Below, piece after piece: positions 1 through 6,862 of a DNA stretch of 35,262 nt. The position numbers and the translations under genes were made by a program. The stretch comes from Treponema sp. (GTDB lineage: Bacteria; Spirochaetota; Spirochaetia; Treponematales; Treponemataceae), in assembly GCA_016282835.1 (NCBI GenBank), contig JAEELR010000090.1:1-35262 (forward strand), read 5' to 3'. Every line of letters begins with the position of its first letter. Within the stretch, counting starts at the first letter, position 1. Below the pieces are notes generated by a model that had not been told where the DNA came from, did no database searches, and worked only from the letters and a program-made list of their open reading frames with translations.

Positions 1-521
1 CACCTCGTGCGGGAACACCAACAATGCTTACATATAAAACTCACGCTGACAACGATTCAATGTACAATACTCCACCATGCTACACAATTTATGTTTTGGG
101 TAAAGTTCTTCACTGGATTGAAAAGAATGGCGGTGCTCAGGGAATCAATAAGCTTAATGTTGAAAAAGCAAATTATCTTTATGACTTCCTTGATAACTCT
201 GACTTCTATCATGCAACTGCAGAAAAGGGAAGCCGCTCTTTAATGAATGTTCCTTTCCTTACAAAGTATTCAACAGCAGAAACTGCAGCAGCAGCTAAAA
301 AGGATGAAGCAGACCGCACTGATGCAGAAAAAGCAGCTCTTGCAAAAGAAAAAGAAATCAATGACAAGTTCGTAAAAGAAGCAGCAGCCCAGGGTCTTGT
401 AAACCTGAAAGGCCACCGCTTAGTTGGCGGAATGCGTGCTTCAATTTACAACGCTATGACTTTAGACGGTGTAAAAGCTCTTGTTGAATTCATGAAAAAA
501 TTTGCAGAAGAGAATAAATAA
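1..521 (+). CDS. serC: Phosphoserine aminotransferase, C-terminal part (5' end outside window)
   Basis: This is the C-terminal half of the PLP enzyme that converts 3-phosphohydroxypyruvate plus glutamate to 3-phosphoserine, the second step of serine synthesis. The reading frame is open from base 3 (first full codon) and has no start in the window. Family hallmarks visible are TPTMLTYKTHADNDSMYNTP near the start, RSLMNVPF, and the C-terminal GLVNLKGHRLVGGMRASIYN block that closes the phosphate-binding site. Between MNVPF and GLVNLKG there is an Ala/Lys/Glu-rich segment (about 253-366) longer than the short helix I remember at this place in other SerC proteins. serA follows, so the two likely form a serine unit, although a repeat element lies between them. 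Confidence 0.93.
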   Translation, partial: PRAGTPTMLTYKTHADNDSMYNTPPCYTIYVLGKVLHWIEKNGGAQGINKLNVEKANYLYDFLDNSDFYHATAEKGSRSLMNVPFLTKYSTAETAAAAKKDEADRTDAEKAALAKEKEINDKFVKEAAAQGLVNLKGHRLVGGMRASIYNAMTLDGVKALVEFMKKFAEENK

Positions 522-562
522 ATATTGAGGTGGTTGGCTCAATCACCCCGGTGAATTAAAGC

Positions 563-659
563 AATGTGGTGGTTGAGTAGGCGAAGCCGTATCGAAACCA
601 CTGCAGGAAATAGAATTCTTGAGGTAGTTGCGGGCGTTGCCCCGACAGGCTCAACCACC
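563..659 (+). repeat. Dispersed repeat, GGTTGAG...CGAAACC family, copy 1 (left of serA)
   Basis: A non-coding hairpin-rich repeat lies between serC and serA. Bases 563-629 match 1866-1932 over 67 bp with one mismatch. The outer parts read as a variant of GGTTGAGCCTGTCGAAACC followed by its inverted form, ending in GACAGGCTCAACCACC. Small internal stem-loops (GGCGAAGCC and GGGCGTTGCCCC) interrupt the basic unit. The same family recurs at 1866-1951, 7739-7763 and 10967-11155. A degenerate piece (GGTGGTTGGCTCAATCACC) lies just upstream, near 532-550. Confidence 0.85.
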
Positions 660-681
660 GTGGAAAAATAGGAGATTAATT

Positions 682-1860
682 ATGTATAAAATTCAAACAT
701 TAGACAGAATAAGTTCAAAAGGTTTAGATAATTTCCCTCGTGATGATTATGAAATTGCAAGCGAAATCTTAAATCCTGATGCAATCTTAGTAAGAAGTCA
801 CGATATGCTTTCTATGGAATTAGCAGCTTCTGTAAAAGCAATTGGCCGTGCAGGTGCCGGTGTAAATAATATCCCTGTAAAAGAATTGGGACAGAAGGGC
901 GTTGTAGTTTTCAATACTCCTGGTGCAAATGCAAACGCTGTAAAGGAACTTGTACTTTTAGGAATCCTGCTTTCAAGCCGCCCTGTAGTTGCTGCAAACA
1001 AATGGGTTAATTCTCTTGCAGGAAAAGGTGCTGAAATTGCAGGCCTTGCTGAAAAGGGAAAGAAGAACTATATCGGCCAGGAAATCAAAGGTAAAACTTT
1101 AGGCGTTATCGGTCTGGGAGCTATCGGTGCACAGGTTGCAAATGCTGCCGTAGAACTTGGAATGAATGTAGTAGGCTATGACCCGTTCCTTTCAATCAAC
1201 GCTGCATGGAGCTTGAAGTCAGAAGTAAAAAATGCTGAAACTTTAGACACACTTTTTGCTAAGTCTGATTACATTACAGTTCATGTTCCAGAAACACCAG
1301 ACACAAAAGGCCTTATCAGTGCAAACACAATCAAGAACATGAAAGACGGTGTAAGAATCATTAACATTGCACGCGGCGGTCTTGTAAACAATGAAGATAT
1401 TCTGCAGGCACTTGAATCAGGAAAGGTAGCAGCTCTCGTAACTGACTTCGCTGCAGAAGAACTTTTGAACAATGATAAAGTAATCTGTATGCCACACCTG
1501 GGAGCATCTACTCCGGAAGCAGAAGACAACTGTGCTGTTATGGCTGTAAAAGAATTACGCGATTTCTTAGAGCAGGGAACAATCGTAAACAGTGTAAACT
1601 ATCCTCGCTGTAAAATGGAAACACCAATTCCTGCCGGCGGAACTCGTCTCTGTATCTGCAATAAAAACGTTTCTGGCGTTGTAGCAAAATTCTCTTCTGT
1701 ATTGGGCGATGCAAATTATAACATTGCAGGAATGCTCAATCAGAACAAAAACGATTTGGCTTACAACTTAATCGATGTTGATTCAAAAGTTGATGAAGCT
1801 ACATTAAAAGCACTTGAAGCAATTGAAGGTGTTATTAATGTAAGACCAATTTTTGCATAG
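682..1860 (+). CDS. serA: D-3-phosphoglycerate dehydrogenase
   Basis: This NAD-dependent cytosolic enzyme of 392 aa oxidises 3-phosphoglycerate to 3-phosphohydroxypyruvate, the first step of serine synthesis. The order is an N-terminal substrate domain (GRAGAGVNNIPV), a Rossmann motif (GLGAIGAQVANAA), the catalytic Arg (INIARGGLVNN) and the catalytic His (MPHLGAST). A C-terminal ACT-type domain begins about residue 310 and probably senses serine. The start at 682 is chosen because AGGAG sits 8 bp upstream. An in-frame ATG at 628 lies inside the upstream repeat and would add non-homologous residues. The gene is bracketed by near-identical direct repeats. SerC directly upstream supports the assignment. 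Confidence 0.95.
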   Translation: MYKIQTLDRISSKGLDNFPRDDYEIASEILNPDAILVRSHDMLSMELAASVKAIGRAGAGVNNIPVKELGQKGVVVFNTPGANANAVKELVLLGILLSSRPVVAANKWVNSLAGKGAEIAGLAEKGKKNYIGQEIKGKTLGVIGLGAIGAQVANAAVELGMNVVGYDPFLSINAAWSLKSEVKNAETLDTLFAKSDYITVHVPETPDTKGLISANTIKNMKDGVRIINIARGGLVNNEDILQALESGKVAALVTDFAAEELLNNDKVICMPHLGASTPEAEDNCAVMAVKELRDFLEQGTIVNSVNYPRCKMETPIPAGGTRLCICNKNVSGVVAKFSSVLGDANYNIAGMLNQNKNDLAYNLIDVDSKVDEATLKALEAIEGVINVRPIFA

Positions 1861-1865
1861 AAAAA

Positions 1866-1951
1866 AATGTGGTGGTTGAGTAGGCGAAGCCGTATCGAAA
1901 CCACTGCAGGAAATAGAATTCTTGGGGTAGTTTCGACAGGCTCAACCACCC
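1866..1951 (+). repeat. Dispersed repeat, GGTTGAG...CGAAACC family, copy 2 (right of serA)
   Basis: This is the second copy of the 67-bp block (1866-1932), in the same orientation as 563-629 with a single substitution. It then continues into GTTTCGACAGGCTCAACCACC. Compared with copy 1 it lacks the small GGGCGTTGCCCC stem-loop insert. It lies immediately after the serA stop codon and upstream of the metal transporter genes. Confidence 0.85.
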
Positions 1952-1976
1952 CTCATAGCGAGTTCAACCACTACAA

Positions 1977-2002
1977 TTTTTCTGGGAGCGGACATATTTT
2001 TG
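1977..2002 (-). repeat. Fragment of the CAAAAATGTG-ended element
   Basis: Read on the minus strand, this stretch is CAAAAATATGTCCGCTCCC followed by AGAAAA. It matches the left end of the 142-bp element at 29994-30135 with about one or two differences over 26 bp. Only one end is present, so this is a solo end or a decayed copy. It lies 20 bp upstream of the znuC-like start and may contribute to that gene's leader. Confidence 0.7.
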
Positions 2003-2022
2003 AAGTACTGAGGGAGGCTTTA

Positions 2023-2751
2023 ATGACATTTATAAAATGTAAAGATTTGGTTTTAGGTTATAACAATAAAGCTGTTTCTGCTCCTTTAACCTTTGAAGTA
2101 AACGAAGGTGATTATCTTTGCATAATCGGAGAAAACGGAAGCGGTAAATCTACATTAATAAAAACTCTTTTAGGCTTACAGGAAAAAGTTTCCGGCGAAA
2201 TCGATTTATTTTTTAATCAGGACAACACAGAAGCAAAAACTAAATCGCTGAAAAAACTTGAAATTGGTTATCTTCCTCAAAGAAATGAAATTCAAAAAGA
2301 TTTTCCTGCAACTGTATGGGAAGTAGTTCTTTCAGGAACTTTAGCTTCGTGCGGTTTCTTTCCGTTTTATACTAAAGCACAGAAAAAACTTGCCGTAGAA
2401 AAAATGGAGCAGATGGAAATCACTTCTATAAAAAATAAAAGCTTCCACAGGCTTTCAGGCGGTCAGCAGCAGAGGGTTTTACTTGCACGCGCTTTGTGTG
2501 CTGCAGAAAAAATTCTTCTCTTAGATGAACCGGTTACGGGGCTTGATCCAAAAGTTACGGAAGAGCTTTATGAAATCATAAAAGACTTAAATAAAAAAGG
2601 CATAACAATCATTATGGTAAGTCACGATATGTCTTCCATAAATTATTCAACAAATGTTTTGCGCCTGGGTCAAAAAGATTTTTTCTTTGGCACTAAAGAT
2701 GAATATTTGAAAACCTTAACTTCGGAGGATTTATCAAAATGGAATTCTTAA
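2023..2751 (+). CDS. Metal (zinc/manganese-type) ABC transporter ATP-binding protein
   Basis: This 242-aa ATPase resembles ZnuC/TroB and would power metal uptake through the membrane protein encoded next. Visible motifs are Walker A GENGSGKST (36-44), a Q-loop region (GYLPQRNE), signature LSGGQQQR (144-151), Walker B LLLDEP (165-170) and the switch His (VSHD, H201). The start at 2023 is preceded by AGGGAGG; earlier in-frame starts lie in repeat DNA. It overlaps the permease gene by 13 bp, so the two are translationally coupled. The spacing of the motifs and the ZnuB-like partner suggest a zinc/manganese/iron transporter. The exact metal cannot be read from sequence, and no substrate-binding protein gene of the ZnuA/TroA type is present here. 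Confidence 0.88.
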   Translation: MTFIKCKDLVLGYNNKAVSAPLTFEVNEGDYLCIIGENGSGKSTLIKTLLGLQEKVSGEIDLFFNQDNTEAKTKSLKKLEIGYLPQRNEIQKDFPATVWEVVLSGTLASCGFFPFYTKAQKKLAVEKMEQMEITSIKNKSFHRLSGGQQQRVLLARALCAAEKILLLDEPVTGLDPKVTEELYEIIKDLNKKGITIIMVSHDMSSINYSTNVLRLGQKDFFFGTKDEYLKTLTSEDLSKWNS

Positions 2752-3575
2752 ATACATTTTCTACATATCTTTCGTTTCCTTTTGTTCGTTACGCATTTAT
2801 TACCGGCGTTTTAATTGCGCTTTCTTCTTCCTTGCTTGGAGTAATTCTTGTTTTAAAAAGATTTTCATTCATTGGTGACGGCCTTTCTCATACAGCATTC
2901 GGCGCCATGGCAATTGCTACAGTGTTAAAGCTTTCCAACGATTCGATTTTAACAATGCCTGTTACAGTTCTGTTCGCAATCTTTTTATTGAAAACTCATA
3001 AACATTCAAGACTGCAGGGCGACTCAATCATTGCAATTGTTTCTACAGGAGCTCTGGCTGTCGGATACATGGTCGTAAATATTTTTTCTGCCTCTGCAAA
3101 TGTTTCTGGCGATGTCTGTTCAACTTTGTTCGGCTCGACTTCAATTTTAACTTTAACAAAAAGCGAAGTACTGGTCAGCGCCATTTCATCAATTGGTGTA
3201 ATTCTGTTTTTTATTTTCTTCTACACAAGAATTTTTTCCGTAACGTTTGATCCTGAATTTACAACTGCTATCGGTAAAAAAACTGAACTGTACAATATGA
3301 TTATTGCTATCATTACTGCAATCGTAATTGTTCTTGCAATGAATCTTGTAGGCTCGCTCTTAATTACTGCCCTGCTTGTTTTCCCTGCCTTAAGTGCAAT
3401 GCAGGTTATGAAAAGCTATAAATCTACAATTGTCTATTCGGCAGTGCTTGGAGTTTTTGCGAGTGTCGTGGGACTTTTTGTTTCCATAATGGCTTCGACT
3501 CCGGTAGGCTCTACAATCGTTGTGGTAAATATACTTTTGTTCTTCATTCATTTTTTAATCGGTTTGAAAAAATAA
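2739..3575 (+). CDS. Metal ABC transporter permease, ZnuB/TroC type
   Basis: This 278-aa integral membrane protein has about eight hydrophobic segments and the family pattern FSFIGDGLSHTAFGA near residue 45 and GDVCSTLFGSTSILTL in the middle. The late segment NLVGSLLITALLVFPALSA is typical of ABC-3 family permeases. It would form the channel for a divalent metal together with the preceding ATPase, probably as a homodimer. The start overlaps the end of the ATPase gene. Two small lipoprotein genes follow within 30 bp and may belong to the same transcript. Confidence 0.9.
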   Translation: MEFLNTFSTYLSFPFVRYAFITGVLIALSSSLLGVILVLKRFSFIGDGLSHTAFGAMAIATVLKLSNDSILTMPVTVLFAIFLLKTHKHSRLQGDSIIAIVSTGALAVGYMVVNIFSASANVSGDVCSTLFGSTSILTLTKSEVLVSAISSIGVILFFIFFYTRIFSVTFDPEFTTAIGKKTELYNMIIAIITAIVIVLAMNLVGSLLITALLVFPALSAMQVMKSYKSTIVYSAVLGVFASVVGLFVSIMASTPVGSTIVVVNILLFFIHFLIGLKK

Positions 3576-3601
3576 AAATAAAATAGAGTAAACAAATGCC
3601 T

Positions 3602-4147
3602 ATGAAAAAGATTTTTATTTATTCGTTAGTGCTTTTAACCGCAATAAATTTTTCGTGTACCAGGCGTGAAAATAAATTGTCCCTGCAGGAAGCGCCTCAA
3701 TCTCAGAAAATAGAAATTCAAAATGCTGCTGCAGAAAATAATATTGAAAAGAATGAAACACTGAGCGAAAAACCTGCTGAGAAAAAAATTGATATTGATT
3801 TATCTAAGATGTCGAAGGATATGGTTTATGCTGCTGTTTTTCAGTTTATGTGTGAAAGCGAAAGTTATGAAGGAAAAGTAATCCGCATAGAAGGCACTTA
3901 TACAAGCTTTGATGATGAACAGGATTCTTCTTCAGTAAACTATTGTATAGTTACAGATGCTTTATCGTGCTGCTGGACCGGGCTTGAATTCGAACTTGCT
4001 CAGGAATACCAGCCGCTGCAGGAACAGCTTGTAGAGGATAAGAATATAATCGTTACAGGAACCTTTGAAAATTATATTCGTACAGTTGATGGAAATGAAG
4101 TGGACTGTTTCAGGCTTTCAAATTCTTCTGTGGTGATAAAGGAATAA
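3602..4147 (+). CDS. Small lipoprotein with a CC motif, paralogue of the next gene
   Basis: This 181-aa predicted lipoprotein has signal MKKIFIYSLVLL and a lipobox ending NFSC. A low-complexity linker (about residues 25-75) leads to a small domain running from DLSKMSKDMVYAAVFQF to the end. The domain contains YEGKVIRIEGTY, YCIVTDALSCCWTGLEFE and IIVTGTFENY. The pattern 'y-GK-v-G ... CC ... I-v-tG' resembles the OB-like C-terminal region of the DUF1980/TIGR03943 (YcgQ-type) proteins, which in Bacillus belong to zinc-responsive loci. That link is from memory and needs a profile search. The start at 3602 gives a normal signal peptide; an ATG at 3596 adds two residues. It is probably co-transcribed with the metal transporter. 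Confidence 0.75.
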   Translation: MKKIFIYSLVLLTAINFSCTRRENKLSLQEAPQSQKIEIQNAAAENNIEKNETLSEKPAEKKIDIDLSKMSKDMVYAAVFQFMCESESYEGKVIRIEGTYTSFDDEQDSSSVNYCIVTDALSCCWTGLEFELAQEYQPLQEQLVEDKNIIVTGTFENYIRTVDGNEVDCFRLSNSSVVIKE

Positions 4148-4168
4148 ATTTACTGGAGATTACGACAA

Positions 4169-4570
4169 ATGAAAAAGTTTTTAGTTTTGTGTTTAATAGT
4201 TTTATTTACAGCATGTTCTAAAAAGACAAAAGCAGAAACAGAATTAATTGATTTAACAAAGATGCCGGTTAATCTTGTATACAGTACAATCTGCCAGTTC
4301 AATTACGATTTGGACTTTTATGAAGGAAAGGAAGTAAAGTTTAAGTGCGACTGTTATCCGTCTTACAGGGGCGATGAAGTGTCTTATATTTGTGAAGTTC
4401 CTGATGAAGCCGGCTGCTGTACAAGAAGGTTTCAGATTTTCCCGCTGGATGAAAAAGATTTTGAAATAAAAAGCGAAACAGTTTTTTTGGGCAAAATAAA
4501 AAAATTCATTGATGAAGCTTCCGACGAAGAATTTTTTCGAATCGTAGATGTTAAGGCAATAAATCAATAA
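4169..4570 (+). CDS. Small lipoprotein with a CC motif, paralogue of the previous gene
   Basis: This 133-aa predicted lipoprotein has signal MKKFLVLCLIVLFTAC with the lipobox Cys at residue 16. Its domain aligns with the preceding gene: DLTKMPVNLVYSTICQF, YEGKEVKFKCDCY, SYICEVPDEAGCCTRRFQI and TVFLGKIKKF. The shared CC and 'YEGK' positions argue for tandem duplication. It lacks the long linker of its neighbour. GGAG upstream of the ATG serves as ribosome-binding site. Function is unknown; its position after a zinc-type transporter suggests metal binding or trafficking at the membrane. Confidence 0.75.
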   Translation: MKKFLVLCLIVLFTACSKKTKAETELIDLTKMPVNLVYSTICQFNYDLDFYEGKEVKFKCDCYPSYRGDEVSYICEVPDEAGCCTRRFQIFPLDEKDFEIKSETVFLGKIKKFIDEASDEEFFRIVDVKAINQ

Positions 4571-4576
4571 CAAGAA

Positions 4577-4800
4577 TCCCGTCACCCTGAATTTATTTCA
4601 GGGTCTGTCATATAAGAGTCCTGTCATGCTGAACTCGTTTCAGCATCTGTACCAGAAGGAATTCATATCAGAATCTCTGCACTTGTTTTATGACAGATGC
4701 CGAACTAAATTCGGCATGACAAAATTTTCTCCCGTCAGCCTGAATTTATTTCAGGGTCTGTACCAGAAGGAATTCATTTCAGGGTCTGTCACAGTAGAAA
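4577..4800. repeat. Cluster of short hairpin repeats (CTGAA...TTCAG family)
   Basis: This gene-free stretch holds at least four short inverted repeats with a common form: CCCTGAATTTATTTCAGGG (twice, near 4590 and 4738), GCTGAACTCGTTTCAGC (near 4629) and GCCGAACTAAATTCGGC (near 4698). They are joined by GTCTGTC or ATCTGT tails. The segment TACCAGAAGGAATTCAT occurs twice (near 4649 and 4759). The layout suggests several nested insertions of one small mobile palindrome family. A 61-codon open frame across it is a by-product of the repeats. The hairpins could also end transcription after the lipoprotein genes. Confidence 0.8.
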
Positions 4801-4847
4801 CTCATTCATAACCAAATAATATTATGGAAAAATTTACAGAATAGCGT

Positions 4848-4876
4848 TATAATATAAGGACTTTGCATAAAAGGGG
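4848..4876 (+). promoter_or_regulatory. -10 box and strong ribosome-binding site of the barrel-lipoprotein cluster
   Basis: A consensus TATAAT at 4848-4853 is followed by AAGGGGG at 4871-4877 and the ATG at 4886. No good -35 hexamer is visible at 17 bp. This start has a conventional leader of about 25 nt with Shine-Dalgarno, unlike several other first genes in the window. Confidence 0.5.
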
Positions 4877-4885
4877 GTTCTTATT

Positions 4886-5815
4886 ATGAAGGTAAAAGCA
4901 TTTTTAGCAGGTTTAGGTTTAATTCTTATTTTATCATTATTTACAAGTTGTGATATGGTTTCAAAACTGGAAACTCCAGGTACTGTAAAATGGGCAGGTC
5001 TCAGGTATTCTCCTTATGGAGTAGGAAGAAAGAATGTTCCTACAAATGCGGAGTGGCAAAAATATATTTCTGCTTTAACAGGCGCTTTTGAAGAAAGTAC
5101 AGGCGCCTTTATTTTAATTCCTGGAACAGCTTCGTTTGATGATGATGGAACATGTTATTGTTCTTTTAATTTTAAGAAACCTTCTGGTGTAAGTACTTCA
5201 GGAATGAATGTTTATTTTAGAGAGAATGATGACAGCAATGGTTATGAAGACTTTTTAACTATGTGCGATTCAAAAGGTTATAGTGTATGGCTTCAGGCAG
5301 AACCGGGTCACAATGATTTATCTGGAATTGCAACAGTTTTATTAAAAAAATATGGTTCTCATAAATGCGTAAAAGGTTATGGTATTGACCTTGAGTGGTG
5401 GTATCCTATTGATGATGAAGAGACAAATACAGGTAAAAGGCTTGATGATGCAACCGCTCAAACAGTTGTAGAAACTGTAAGAAGCTTTAATAAGGACTAC
5501 ACAGTTTTTGCAAAGCACTGGATGTCTTCTTATATGCCTTCTAAATATAGAGACGGAATGATTTTCGTTAATGACAGTCAGGGATTTACATCTAGTTCGG
5601 ATATGATTTCACAATTTACAACCTGGGCAAAACATTTTCAGGGAAGTCCTGTATTTTTCCAGATAGGTTATGCAAGGGATCAAAAAATCTGGGAGGAAGA
5701 TCCTTTAAAAACTGCTCAGGCAATCTGTAATTCTGCAATAGAATGGAACGAAGAAGTTGGCGTAATCTGGGTTGACTTTACATTCCGCACTGCTTTAGAC
5801 CGTTACGTGAAGTAA
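4886..5815 (+). CDS. Predicted TIM-barrel lipoprotein, paralogue 1 of 3
   Basis: This 309-aa predicted lipoprotein has signal peptide MKVKAFLAGLGLILILSLF and lipobox FTSC (Cys22). I do not recognise a named family. Eight hydrophobic strands occur in order: KWAGLRYSPYG (35-45), AFILIPG (74-80), YSVWLQAEPG (132-141), GYGIDLEWW (164-172), YTVFAKHW (205-212), GMIFVNDSQ (224-232), PVFFQIGY (255-262) and GVIWVDFTFR (292-301). That layout is what a (beta/alpha)8 barrel would give. The Asp-x-Glu at the end of strand 4 (D168, E170) resembles the acid pair of GH18-like barrels, so glycan hydrolysis or binding is possible but unproven. Two paralogues follow directly, forming an operon. Confidence 0.8.
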   Translation: MKVKAFLAGLGLILILSLFTSCDMVSKLETPGTVKWAGLRYSPYGVGRKNVPTNAEWQKYISALTGAFEESTGAFILIPGTASFDDDGTCYCSFNFKKPSGVSTSGMNVYFRENDDSNGYEDFLTMCDSKGYSVWLQAEPGHNDLSGIATVLLKKYGSHKCVKGYGIDLEWWYPIDDEETNTGKRLDDATAQTVVETVRSFNKDYTVFAKHWMSSYMPSKYRDGMIFVNDSQGFTSSSDMISQFTTWAKHFQGSPVFFQIGYARDQKIWEEDPLKTAQAICNSAIEWNEEVGVIWVDFTFRTALDRYVK

Positions 5816-5830
5816 AAGGAAATTCATTAA

Positions 5831-6844
5831 ATGAAAAAATATTGTATTCTTCTTTCTATAATTATGGCAGTTATGAGTTTTATTTCGTGTAAAGATTTAA
5901 CGGGTGATGAAAATCAAAAGCAGAAGAGCCCGGCAGGTATTGAAGATCAAAGTAACGAGTCTCCTGAGATGCTTTATGCAAAGCAATATAAAGAGTATCT
6001 CGAATCAATTCCAAAGCTTGAAACGAAGGGTGCTGTAAAATGGGCCGGCTTGAGGTATTCGCCTTATGGAATCAGAAAGGATGAAGTAGATAACAAGTTA
6101 AATGACAAAATGACAAAAGAGAAGTGGCAGAAATATGTTACAACTTTAACTCAGGCATACCCTGGAAGTGCAGGCACATTTATTTTAATACCGGGAACAA
6201 TTTCTAAAGGCGGCTGTTCCTTTGGTTTTCCTGAGCCGAAAGGAGTAGATACAAGTTCTGTAGATGTCGATTTTGATGAAGACGATTTGTACGAAGACTT
6301 TCTTACAATGTGCGATTCAAAAAACTATAAAGTGTGGCTTCAGGTTGAATCAGGTTATAACGATTTGGTTAAGCTTTGTGAAATTGTAATGACTCAGTAT
6401 TCTCATCATAAGTGCGTGGCAGGTTTTGGTGTAGACTGCGAATGGTACAATCCGGACACAGAAGAAGGTTGTGCTGTAGATGATAAAACGGCAGCCGCTT
6501 TAGTAAAAAAGGTTCGCGAGTTTAATAAAGACTATACTGTTTTTACAAAGCACTGGGACGAAAGATTTATGCCGCCAACTTACAGGGACGGAATGATTTT
6601 TGTTAATGACAGTCAGATCTACGACAGCCTTGAAGTAATGGTTTCTGATTTTACAAACTGGGCAAGATACTTTCAGGGAAGTCCTGTGTTCTTTCAGATT
6701 GGCTACAAAGCTGATGTTGCAATCTGGCAGAAGGATCCTTTAGCAACTGCAAAAGCAATTACTGATTCTGCTTCGGAATACAATTTAGATATAGGATTGA
6801 TTTGGGTTGATTTTACAATGCGGTCTGCATTAGATAGATATTAA
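5831..6844 (+). CDS. Predicted TIM-barrel lipoprotein, paralogue 2 of 3
   Basis: This 337-aa predicted lipoprotein has lipobox FISC (Cys20) and a longer linker before the conserved part, which begins KWAGLRYSPYG near residue 70. It shares all blocks with its neighbours: FILIPGT, YEDFLTMCDSK, VWLQVESGYNDL, GFGVDCEWY, FNKDYTVFTKHW, YRDGMIFVNDSQ, FQGSPVFFQIGY and LIWVDFTMRSALDRY. The strand-4 D-x-E pair is kept (GVDCEW). AAGGAAA precedes the ATG, 15 bp after the previous stop. Similarity to paralogue 1 is higher than to paralogue 3, which suggests the more recent duplication. Function unknown. Confidence 0.8.
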   Translation: MKKYCILLSIIMAVMSFISCKDLTGDENQKQKSPAGIEDQSNESPEMLYAKQYKEYLESIPKLETKGAVKWAGLRYSPYGIRKDEVDNKLNDKMTKEKWQKYVTTLTQAYPGSAGTFILIPGTISKGGCSFGFPEPKGVDTSSVDVDFDEDDLYEDFLTMCDSKNYKVWLQVESGYNDLVKLCEIVMTQYSHHKCVAGFGVDCEWYNPDTEEGCAVDDKTAAALVKKVREFNKDYTVFTKHWDERFMPPTYRDGMIFVNDSQIYDSLEVMVSDFTNWARYFQGSPVFFQIGYKADVAIWQKDPLATAKAITDSASEYNLDIGLIWVDFTMRSALDRY

Positions 6845-6862
6845 TTTTATAGAGGATATCAG

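Noticed and set aside
628..681. Upstream in-frame ATG that would lengthen SerA by 18 residues
   Set aside because: The extension is encoded by the dispersed repeat, and a good Shine-Dalgarno lies before the ATG at 682.
1867..2022. Long N-terminal extension of the ZnuC-like ATPase
   Set aside because: It is read entirely from repeat DNA; AGGGAGG precedes the start at 2023, where ABC-ATPase homology begins.
4626..4811. 61-codon open frame on the plus strand
   Set aside because: It is made of CTGAA...TTCAG palindromes and the duplicated TACCAGAAGG segment; no ribosome-binding site and no protein-like features.
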